From Candidatus Fimivivens faecavium (GTDB lineage Bacteria > Bacillota > Clostridia > Oscillospirales > Ruminococcaceae), in contig DVKH01000035.1 in assembly GCA_018716105.1 (NCBI GenBank), positions 1-64,000 of the forward strand: 64,000 nucleotides of DNA. Direction: 5' to 3'. Shown piece by piece: positions 24,315-31,068 of this stretch. The position numbers and the translations under genes are program-made. The notes beneath the pieces are model-generated. The model worked only from the letters and a program-made list of their open reading frames with translations, was not told the origin of the DNA and did not search any database. The first letter of the stretch is position 1. Every line of letters begins with the position of its first letter.

Positions 24315-26082
24315 CGACTCCGCAGGTGGGAACAGCGGCTACGGAGACATCCCGCAGATGTCCGGCAGCATGGCGAACTACACCTTCGGAGACACTCCCA
24401 GCGCGGACGCGAACAAGCTCCAATGGGTCAAGATCAAGGACGGGGACAAAACCCTCCTCATTTGCGACCGCGTCATTCTGGTCAGCGTCTCGTGGGATGA
24501 CTTGAACGGGCAGGGCTATGTCACCGGCAAGACCATCACCATCGACGGGACAAAGTACAAGTGCCGCCTCCTCACCGGAGGCAGCAACCGGCGGAATAAC
24601 GACTGGTATGCCGGAGGAACACCTACCAATAACGAGTGGGACAGGTTCATCACCCGCGAGGAAGTCATCACCGGACTCCCTGCCCCGGTTTCCTCTGACC
24701 TGGACACCAACCTCAACACGACCGATCACAACAGTACCCATAATCAGCTTTGGCATTGGGTGGGCGTGTATTCCTGGTGTCAAGAGACCTGGGCGGAGAA
24801 CGCGTCGCGCCGCGCGGGCCGTGGGTACGATTCGGCCCGCTACTGGGGCTACCACATGTCCGGCCGTCGGCACGTGAACGTCGGTTTCCGCCCCGTCCTT
24901 GAAGTCCTGAACACTGACCCTCTGATCTCTGACAGTGACCGCAACCTCGGAGATAAGAACCAGGACTTCACGATCGAGTACACCGTCAACGACTCCGACT
25001 CCGGCGACGTCTTGACGGCGACGGAGTCGATTGATGGGCGAACGACGAAGTCGTTCGCCCCGACGCGAAATTTCAAAAACACGATCACGGTCAACGTCCG
25101 CGAACTGTCCCTCGGCCCCCACACGGTCAAGGTCGTCGTCACTGACGGACAGGGCGGAACGGCGACTCGGACGTGGACTTTCAACCGCGTCAACTCCGCC
25201 CCGACCATCTCCGGCACGGACACCAACCTCGGGGACAAGAACATCGGCTTCACCTACAACTACACCGTCAACGACGCGGACGGGGACGCCGTGACGGTCG
25301 TCGAGATGCTGAACGACGAAACGCTCCACACCATCAACAACGCCCCGAAGGGAGAGCAGCTCTCGGCCTCTATCACCTCGGAAAAGCTCTACGCCCTGGG
25401 CCTCAATACGGTCAACAACCTCGTCATCACCGCCACCGATGGGCAGGGCGGCACAACCTACCGCCGCCTCACCTTTAAGCGGACGAACTCGGCTCCGGCT
25501 ATCTCTGGGCAGGACGAAGACCTCGGCCAGCAGACGGGCAGCTTCGCCGAGAAGTACACCGTCACCGACGTCGAGGGCGACAACGTGGTCGTCACCGAGT
25601 TCGTCGACGACAAGCAGATCCGCAGCTATCAAGCTACGCTCGGCCAGGAGGAGACGATCGAGCTCTCCCGTGAGAATTGGCTCGTCCTCGCAAATGGGGA
25701 TCACCAGCTCCGCGTCGAGGCCGTTGATGGCAACTTCGCGACGAGTGTGAGGGTCTGGAACTTCTCCAAGAAGGAGACCGTCATCGCCTTCCAGTTCGCG
25801 CAGCCGGAGGAGACGGACGCCCGGGCGACGAAGATCCTCATCACGCCTACATGGCATATTGAGGGATCGGTCGCCAAGGTCGAAGCGTGTAACAATGCCT
25901 TTGATGCCTCCCCGGCGTGGGAGGACATCACGGCGCAGGTCGCGATCAACCGGGTCTACAACTTCCTCAACCAGTCCAAGACCGCCGAAAAGTGGGGCGT
26001 GAATGTCCGCTTCACCATCGAGAAGAACGAGGGCTATGAGGGAGAGGTCTCGATCTCCGGGTTTGGAGGTGCTTACGAATGA
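24226..26082 (+). CDS. Large tail protein with DGR variable domain and Ig-like repeats
   Basis: A 618-residue probable receptor-binding protein. Residues about 150-225 form a C-type-lectin-like variable domain with WCQETW, ARYWGY and the hallmark end VNVGFRPVLEV. Residues about 228-516 are three Ig-like repeats, each opening with an SAP-I-SG-D-LG type phrase and closing with TDGQGG or VDGN and an aromatic strand. Residues 517-618 are a separate beta domain. The ATG lies inside the RT gene behind GGAAGGAGAG. In most DGR targets the variable region is at the C-terminus; here the Ig repeats follow it. Confidence 0.88.
   Translation: MAQYLGTVKLGGFYNNGAILKRPTKPWRPDDSAGGNSGYGDIPQMSGSMANYTFGDTPSADANKLQWVKIKDGDKTLLICDRVILVSVSWDDLNGQGYVTGKTITIDGTKYKCRLLTGGSNRRNNDWYAGGTPTNNEWDRFITREEVITGLPAPVSSDLDTNLNTTDHNSTHNQLWHWVGVYSWCQETWAENASRRAGRGYDSARYWGYHMSGRRHVNVGFRPVLEVLNTDPLISDSDRNLGDKNQDFTIEYTVNDSDSGDVLTATESIDGRTTKSFAPTRNFKNTITVNVRELSLGPHTVKVVVTDGQGGTATRTWTFNRVNSAPTISGTDTNLGDKNIGFTYNYTVNDADGDAVTVVEMLNDETLHTINNAPKGEQLSASITSEKLYALGLNTVNNLVITATDGQGGTTYRRLTFKRTNSAPAISGQDEDLGQQTGSFAEKYTVTDVEGDNVVVTEFVDDKQIRSYQATLGQEETIELSRENWLVLANGDHQLRVEAVDGNFATSVRVWNFSKKETVIAFQFAQPEETDARATKILITPTWHIEGSVAKVEACNNAFDASPAWEDITAQVAINRVYNFLNQSKTAEKWGVNVRFTIEKNEGYEGEVSISGFGGAYE
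24745..24894 (+). other. Predicted variable repeat (VR) of the DGR
   Basis: Codes for residues 174-223 of the tail protein. Many codons at exposed positions are TAC, GAT, GGC, CAC, CGC or CGT, all reachable from AAC or AAT by changing A only, as expected from adenine mutagenesis. The 3' border would be the GC-rich block coding for NVGFRP. No template copy was found by eye in this window, so the limits are approximate. Confidence 0.6.
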
Positions 26083-26279
26083 ACCAGAGCATGAAGTATC
26101 TGACCCCTAAGATGCCGATCACCGAGATCGAGCGTCAGAGGGCGGAAGAAGCGGAGGAGCAGAACATCGACCTCTATGAGGCGATCGCCGGTCTCTTCGA
26201 GGAGGTCATGGGGCTCACGGAGAAGGTCTCGAGCCTCGAAAGTAAGATCAAGCAGATTGAAGGAGGACAAGCAAAATGA
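26079..26279 (+). CDS. Small coiled-coil protein, unknown
   Basis: A 66-residue protein starting inside the tail gene stop (ATGA) with GGAGG upstream. It is a long amphipathic helix with heptads (VMGLTEKVSSLESKIKQIEGG), suitable for trimerisation. Probably a tail-fibre chaperone or a small structural protein; the family is not recognised. Confidence 0.65.
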   Translation: MNQSMKYLTPKMPITEIERQRAEEAEEQNIDLYEAIAGLFEEVMGLTEKVSSLESKIKQIEGGQAK

Positions 26280-26425
26280 AAGTGAAAGAGTACATGATTT
26301 CCGTCTATGCCGTTCTGGTGAAGAACAGCAAGCGCGATATTGAGTCCCTGCCCGAGGAGTACATCATCCCCGTCGCCGAGTATCTGGCGGCGCAGGAGGA
26401 AGGCACTCTCGAGCCGGAGGAGTAA
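26276..26425 (+). CDS. CD1375-like small protein (49 aa)
   Basis: A 49-residue protein whose ATG overlaps the previous stop (ATGA) and which follows GGAGG. It reads KVKEYMISVYAVLVKNSKRDIESLPEEY and then EYLAAQEEG, resembling the short CD1375/XkdX-like proteins at the end of tail operons in clostridial phages. No known function. It is the last coding gene before the prophage end. Confidence 0.65.
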   Translation: MKVKEYMISVYAVLVKNSKRDIESLPEEYIIPVAEYLAAQEEGTLEPEE

Positions 26426-26447
26426 CGCCCCAGGGACACCCACCGAA

Positions 26448-26484
26448 GGGCCGTAGAGGCCCGCAAAACGGCCCGTAAAGGGCC
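26448..26484 (+). terminator. Twin GC hairpins after the last phage gene
   Basis: GGGCC-GTAGA-GGCCC is followed eight bases later by GGCCC-GTAAA-GGGCC, with similar pentaloops. Neither has a T-run, so termination would be weak; they may block 3' exonucleases. The first shares 13 bases with the hairpin after the gpF gene. Confidence 0.45.
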
Positions 26485-26518
26485 GGTAGTAACCTAACCC
26501 ACAAGAGGGCAAAAAGCA

Positions 26519-26549
26519 CGGGAGGGGCGGCTATTCGTCGCTCCTCCCG
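26519..26549 (+). terminator. Stable stem-loop near prophage end
   Basis: CGGGAGGGGCG pairs with CGCTCCTCCCG (one G-U pair) around a nine-base loop. TATGCTTT follows, a poor U-tract. It is likely to stop late transcription before the host gene. Confidence 0.5.
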
Positions 26550-26651
26550 TATGCTTTGAGCCCGCCCTCTTGCGTGTGCCGCTCCCGTGCTTCTGGGGGG
26601 CGGTTGACGCAAGCGAGCAGGCTCGGAAATGCTTCTAAGATTGGCCCGTTT

Positions 26652-26699
26652 TTTCTCAAGTATGCTGTCCCAATTTCTCAAAAAACTTGTCGCGCTACA
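26652..26699 (+). repeat. Transposase-binding repeats and right terminus of the prophage
   Basis: Two tandem 22-mers, 26652-26673 and 26674-26695, both begin TTTCTCAA; on the minus strand they share G-GACA-NNNT-NN-TTGAGAAA (14 of 22 positions identical). The element then ends CTACA at 26699, i.e. TGTAG when read inward from the end. Mu R1 and R2 sites are likewise tandem and about 22 bp. A weaker third copy may begin near 26630. Host bases GTAAT (26700-26704) would be the 5-bp target duplication. Confidence 0.75.
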
Positions 26700-26977
26700 G
26701 TAATCTGAAAGAACACCACGGTATCGATCTGCATCGTGACGTTGTCCTTCGTGATCACCGGCTGGGGCCTAAAATCGACAACCTGTTCTTTCAGGGAAAC
26801 CTTCTTCGCAATCCGGTCGAAAAACGGGATCTTAAAATGCAGGCCGGTCTGCCATGTGTCGCTGTAGGTTCCGAGGCGCTCGATGACATACACCGTCGCC
26901 TGCGGGACGATGCGGACGTTCGTCGCAATCAGGAAGAAAACGAGGAACACCAGGATAATCAAAATGATGAAAGGCAT
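26700..26977 (-). pseudogene. SPFH/band 7 protein (QmcA-like), truncated by the prophage
   Basis: The first 92 or so residues of a membrane-anchored SPFH protein: an N-terminal membrane helix (FIILIILVFLVFFLIATNV), then VYVIERLGTYSDTWQTGLHFKIPF and TKDNVTMQIDTVVFFQIT, the standard start of the band 7 domain. Normal relatives continue DPKLY... for another 200 residues; here the frame enters prophage DNA and stops at 26678. Start ATG 26977 has AGGAGG. It sits downstream of an NfeD gene, its usual partner, and the pair is thought to act in membrane microdomain organisation. Disrupted in this lysogen. Confidence 0.9.
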
Positions 26978-27026
26978 GCTGCATAACCTCCTATTGAATC
27001 ATAAGCGGCCGTTTCGGCGGATGCTG

Positions 27027-27473
27027 TTAAAGCACCCGTTCCACGATCACTTTAGCGCCTTCGATCTTTTTCACAACAACCCGTTCCGACTGTTCAATCC
27101 CGTCCCCGTCTTCAGAGCGGGCAGCCCAGTTGATCCCGTCGACAAGAACCCTGCCCCGCTCCTCGACGTTATCAATCCTTTCGGTTACAACACCGATCAT
27201 CCCAACAATCCGGTCCGCGTTGGTCGGGGTTTTCCTGACGCGGAGCACCTTTGCCACAAGCGGCCGCGTCATCGCAAGCGAGAGCACCGAAGCCGCCGTA
27301 AAGGTCACAAACTGGAGCCAGAACGGCCCGCCGAGCATCGCGGGAACCAGCGCCGCAAGAGAACCGACCGCAAACCAGATTGCGACGAGCTGAACCGTTG
27401 CCGCCTCAAAGATACCGAACAAAAATGCCGCCGCAAGCCAAATAGCCGGAAGCCAGCTTTCCAAATGGTTCAT
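27027..27473 (-). CDS. NfeD-like membrane protein
   Basis: About 148 residues: three hydrophobic helices in the first 90 residues (PAIWLAAAFLFGIFEAATVQLVAIWF and two more) and a C-terminal OB-like domain (GMIGVVTERIDN, GRVLVDGINWAARS), the NfeD family layout. NfeD proteins are encoded with SPFH proteins, here the truncated gene immediately downstream. I prefer ATG 27473 (GAGGGGG upstream); GTG 27482 is an alternative. Loss of the SPFH partner may leave this protein unpaired. Confidence 0.88.
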   Translation of the reverse strand: MNHLESWLPAIWLAAAFLFGIFEAATVQLVAIWFAVGSLAALVPAMLGGPFWLQFVTFTAASVLSLAMTRPLVAKVLRVRKTPTNADRIVGMIGVVTERIDNVEERGRVLVDGINWAARSEDGDGIEQSERVVVKKIEGAKVIVERVL

Positions 27474-27523
27474 CCCTTCCACCTTCCCCCTCGCAGTATT
27501 TTCTCACAAAAAAGCGCCCGCAT

Positions 27524-27874
27524 TCAGCCTCCCAGCGCCAGCGGAAGGCGCCTTACCATTTTCGAGGCGAGAGAAGCAAGCTCGGCCACTCTCTGCGCCT
27601 CCGCCGAGAGGACCTCCTCGCCAAGCGGCGTGATCCGGTAAACTTTCCTGCGGTCCATCTCGCTGCACACCTCGATCAGGCCGTCCTGCTCCATCTTATA
27701 GAGGATGGTGTAGACAGTCGAGGCCCCCATCGAAACCCGCCCGCCGGTCAGCTCCTGTACGCACTGCATGATGCCATAACCGTGCCGGGGCGAAGTGAGG
27801 CTCATGAGCAGCAAAAAACCCGGCTCCGACATCGGGACATAACTTTTAATCAGTTGCTCCGCCCTCTGATTCAA
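27524..27874 (-). CDS. PadR-family transcriptional regulator
   Basis: A protein of 116 residues with the PadR winged helix: PGFLLLMSLTSPRHGYGIMQ, then GASTVYTILYKMEQDGLIEV and DRRKVYRITPLGEEVL. PadR repressors control transporters, detoxification or membrane genes. TTG 27874 is the likely start because AAGGGGG lies eight bases upstream; TTG 27904 would add ten residues. Nearest target could be its own promoter, where an inverted repeat lies at 27944-27962. Confidence 0.9.
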   Translation of the reverse strand: MNQRAEQLIKSYVPMSEPGFLLLMSLTSPRHGYGIMQCVQELTGGRVSMGASTVYTILYKMEQDGLIEVCSEMDRRKVYRITPLGEEVLSAEAQRVAELASLASKMVRRLPLALGG

Positions 27875-27904
27875 ATCGGCCGCCCCCTTCGCGCGTTGCT
27901 TCAA

Positions 27905-28215
27905 GTTCCAAATCCAATCCTATGCGGCTCGGAGTAATTTTAGTATATCATACTGCGATATAGCGGTCAACCAAACTGTTTCTGGTAACAATAAACAGGA
28001 TACGCCGTTCAACCGTTTGGAAACGTGCTTGCCATTTTCAAAAACTGCAGCCCAACATATTTGGAGCCGGCTTTCCGCCAATAGGCTTCGGTTCCGTACG
28101 CTGAAGAATACCGCCCGCCTGATATGGATAAAAAAGGGATTCTGCCTCTCGGCCGGCCCCAGGGATAGATTGCCGCAGAGCGCAGGGGCTATATATCGAA
28201 GCGCATACAAGAGTT
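27905..28215. other. Intergenic region between padR and the restriction system
   Basis: Beyond the padR operator I see no gene, tRNA or strong terminator. Open frames here are short, lack ribosome-binding sites and have no recognisable product. Composition moves from host-like GC to the lower GC of the restriction island. Confidence 0.5.
27944..27962. promoter_or_regulatory. Inverted repeat upstream of padR, possible operator
   Basis: TATATC-ATACTGC-GATATA, a 6-7-6 dyad about 70 bases upstream of the padR start in an AT-rich patch. PadR proteins commonly repress themselves from such a site. Not demonstrated. Confidence 0.35.
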
Positions 28216-31068
28216 TCACTCGGATGTTCCATCCGTGTCAAAAATATGATCTAATTCTTCGTTAGACACTGCGCGAAGCACTTTGTCTCGCACGGCAATA
28301 TCCGTCAGATCCAGACGGACAAACCGGTTCTTGCTGCCTGCGCCGGCGATCTTATGGATGAGCTGGATTCTGCCAATACGTTCCTCTGCCTTTGCATATG
28401 CTGCCAGCGCCTTCGCTTTCGGCAGATTATCGGCGTACTGGCCGCCATGAGGTTCCAGAATATCCACGACATAATCAACCGCCGGATCGCTGCGTACAAC
28501 CAGAAAATCAGGATAAAAGGATTTCTTCTCACCGTTGATGTCATACGGCAGGCAAAGCGCCCAAGAGGCTTTTGCCGGATTGCGCAGCCAGCAAACAAAA
28601 CCCGCTCTGCGGGATTCCTCTTCAATCAGTTCAGATTCCCAGCCATTGAGTTTAATCCTGGCAATACCTGTATCCGGGGCTGCGAGTAGATGATTTTCAT
28701 ATTCAATACCATCAGGATCTTCTTTTACATAAATGTTTTCCGGAATTGCAAAGAGCTGTTCACTGACAACGGCGCTGTCCGCCATGATTTCACGGTATTT
28801 CCTCTTGCAAGCATCTGACTTATTTGCAACCGCCACACGGTATTTTCGGGAGAATTCGCGCAGCTTGTTCTTTGCGTATTCACCGAGTTTTGCCCTGCAC
28901 AATTCATCTGCAGCAAAAAGAATGCAATCAATTTTATGGGCATTCGGGTTTTCTTCGTCAAAGTATCTGCCGCCGTAGATATTTGGGAAACCATATCTGC
29001 CAAGACGCGCATCCGCATTGCGTACCTGTCTGTCGAGATCAGTTTCTGACATCAATGTAAAATCGCTGAAGTAGTTCTCTTGAAGCGCTTTGCCGAACGG
29101 ATCAAACACCTGCACAGAAAGCTTGAATTGCAGCACCTGGCCCGCCAGCGCGTCATAACGCCCTGTGCAATGCAGTTCATCGATATATGTGCGAATCATC
29201 CCGACAATATCGTCGATGACTTCGTCTCGGGCATTTTGATAAATCACATTGTGAGTCAGCAGGGCGGCGAGATCCAAAAGCGATTTCAGGTAGTCGTTGA
29301 TCCGGTCCTGCCGTACAAAATAGGTCAAATATCCTTTGGCATTGATAAAATCAATAATCCCTGCCCGGTCAAGCTCCGGAGCAAGTTCAAGCTGCTTTCC
29401 CTGAAGAATGCTTTCCGTTGGGAATGCAGGCGCAGTTTGCCGGCCGCCGGAACCAGCAGGGACAGTAACAGATTTTGGAGGGATATACTCCGGCGCGCCT
29501 TTGCCAGCATTGCGTAAAACGGCAGGCGCAGTTCCTGTTGCAGGAGCTTGCGCGGGTGTCGCCGCCGCAGCAGGGGTTCCCGGCATGTGATCAAACAGAT
29601 CCATTTGATTCGGATCCGGTTCCACCTGGCGGGCATGCCGGGGGGTGTGTACTGTCCAAGTGACATAGGTTGGTTCTTCCAACGATTCGCCGTTGATTTC
29701 AGTCGGGATTTCGCCGCCTTCACTGCTTAAAAGTTCTTCCACAACCTTTTTAACGGCGTCTTTGTTGAAATGCGGGAGGTACAGCTTCACATCATTGAGG
29801 AACTCATCGCGCATGACCCGCATCTGCAGCGGAGTCCGCACCATCCTTCCAAGGAGCTGCGCGATATAAGTCGCGTCGTTCCTAACCGCAAAGGACATCA
29901 TGGTTTCCGCTCTGGGGCAATCCCATCCTGTGGAAAGCGCTTCCTTGAAAAAGACAATTTTAATTTTGTGGTCGTCAGCGATTTCGGACGCCTTGACATG
30001 CGGAATGCTTAATCCATTCAGTTCCAGAGTCGTCCCTTCTCCAAAGCAATGCGCGACTTCGCCATATTTAAATGGCGCGCCAACCTTTTCTTCAATTTTA
30101 GCAAGGACATCTTCCAAGTTGGTGTCGGACAGCGCGCCGTTGTGCCCTTGGCACACCTGTACTACAAGCACGGGATCTACATTGGCATAGTGCTGCTCGG
30201 AAGTGTACTGATGCCAGCGCCTGCATTTCTTCAGCCATTCTTCCACGGCGGCTTCCAAAAGTACGATGTCGTTGTTCTTTTCCGGATCTTCCGGGTAAGT
30301 AATGACGATCCGATCTTTGAGAAGGCCGGAACCGCGCACATCGTCCGCTGTAATCACATATGTCTGCAAACCAACGTTCGTGATGTTGCCGACTAAGGTA
30401 TTGAACCGATCCGAAGTAGCGCTGACGCCAAGGATTACCGGCATAGCGCGCATCTTGCGCTTGACGCCATTTTCGGTATATTCATACCCTTTGATAAAGC
30501 GCTGCATGATTGTAGTGTCAGTGCCTGCTTCCCGCTTGCTCTTGGCGCCGCGGTGCGCTTCATCAATGATAAAGTACAGCCTGTCCGCTTTGTTTTGAAT
30601 GGTGTTGTCAAGGGTTTCCCAAATTGTGTACTGGCGGCCGTCGGAATGCTGTGTCAGTTTCCCGTTCCTGCTGATTTTCTGAGTATTCAGGAAGTAGACA
30701 TAACCATCTTCCAGCATCTCCATATCAAAAGAATCTTCTGCTATGGTGACGCACTGGCCGAAGCGCAGTTTGCTGGTTTTCAACTCGATTTTTTGCTTGG
30801 ACTGGGCATTGAGCTCCGGGGAATCCGACAGCCAAACAAAAATCGCCTCCGGCTGTTCGTCAAATGTGGTCCCATCTGCAAGTGTCGATCCGAAGTAGAT
30901 GTCCTCGATCAGCCCAGCCGCAATAATCGTCTTTCCGGCTCCCGTAGGGGCCTGCAGGGAAACGACCTGCGTTTTCTTCCTGCGTCTATAATTGTCCAGG
31001 GCGTCGGCAATATCCACACGCAGATCCTTCACAGCTTTATCCTGAAAGGATATTAAATTTACTTTCAT
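28216..31068 (-). CDS. Type III restriction enzyme, Res subunit
   Basis: A 950-residue protein: SF2 helicase with Walker A LQAPTGAGKT (about residue 40), DEAH box (IIDEAHRGAK, about 170), GVSATS (motif III) and QLLGRMVRTP (motif VI), then a C-terminal nuclease region with YPDFLVV and DILEPHG. In type III Res subunits this last motif is usually E-P-K-G; here Lys is His. Res moves or switches along DNA with Mod and cuts when two inverted unmodified sites meet. The ATG overlaps the mod stop by four bases. The gene is clearly less GC-rich than its neighbours, a sign of transfer. Confidence 0.92.
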   Translation of the reverse strand: MKVNLISFQDKAVKDLRVDIADALDNYRRRKKTQVVSLQAPTGAGKTIIAAGLIEDIYFGSTLADGTTFDEQPEAIFVWLSDSPELNAQSKQKIELKTSKLRFGQCVTIAEDSFDMEMLEDGYVYFLNTQKISRNGKLTQHSDGRQYTIWETLDNTIQNKADRLYFIIDEAHRGAKSKREAGTDTTIMQRFIKGYEYTENGVKRKMRAMPVILGVSATSDRFNTLVGNITNVGLQTYVITADDVRGSGLLKDRIVITYPEDPEKNNDIVLLEAAVEEWLKKCRRWHQYTSEQHYANVDPVLVVQVCQGHNGALSDTNLEDVLAKIEEKVGAPFKYGEVAHCFGEGTTLELNGLSIPHVKASEIADDHKIKIVFFKEALSTGWDCPRAETMMSFAVRNDATYIAQLLGRMVRTPLQMRVMRDEFLNDVKLYLPHFNKDAVKKVVEELLSSEGGEIPTEINGESLEEPTYVTWTVHTPRHARQVEPDPNQMDLFDHMPGTPAAAATPAQAPATGTAPAVLRNAGKGAPEYIPPKSVTVPAGSGGRQTAPAFPTESILQGKQLELAPELDRAGIIDFINAKGYLTYFVRQDRINDYLKSLLDLAALLTHNVIYQNARDEVIDDIVGMIRTYIDELHCTGRYDALAGQVLQFKLSVQVFDPFGKALQENYFSDFTLMSETDLDRQVRNADARLGRYGFPNIYGGRYFDEENPNAHKIDCILFAADELCRAKLGEYAKNKLREFSRKYRVAVANKSDACKRKYREIMADSAVVSEQLFAIPENIYVKEDPDGIEYENHLLAAPDTGIARIKLNGWESELIEEESRRAGFVCWLRNPAKASWALCLPYDINGEKKSFYPDFLVVRSDPAVDYVVDILEPHGGQYADNLPKAKALAAYAKAEERIGRIQLIHKIAGAGSKNRFVRLDLTDIAVRDKVLRAVSNEELDHIFDTDGTSE

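Larger units (their letters stand above)
1..26699 (+). mobile_element. Mu-like transposable prophage (left end outside window)
   Basis: Seen: an uninterrupted run of head and contractile-tail genes in the order known from phage Mu (GemA, Mor/C, gp27, TerL, DUF935 portal, gpF, gpI, gpT, gp36, gpG, sheath, tube, gp41/42, tape measure, gp25-like wedge, gpJ-like protein). It stops at a terminus reading CTACA (26695-26699) with two 22-bp repeats beside it. Host sequence (an SPFH gene) resumes at 26700. Known: Mu-type elements end in TG...CA, carry tandem 22-bp transposase sites and duplicate 5 bp of target. Inferred: transposition into the SPFH gene; the transposase, MuB and repressor genes and the left end lie to the left. 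Lysis genes sit at the start of the late region. Confidence 0.93.
26426..26699 (+). other. Non-coding right end of the prophage
   Basis: About 270 bases without a credible gene. Contents in order: two hairpins, GGGCC-GTAGA-GGCCC (26448-26462) and GGCCC-GTAAA-GGGCC (26470-26484); a third stem CGGGAGGGGCG/CGCTCCTCCCG (26519-26549); two long-range interleaved inverted repeats; then the transposase-site repeats and the terminal CA. Confidence 0.75.

Noticed and set aside
24202..25857. 551-codon antisense frame opposite the variable tail protein
   Set aside because: Same GC-driven artefact; low-complexity Arg/Asp/Val composition, no motif, and the sense gene is strongly supported.
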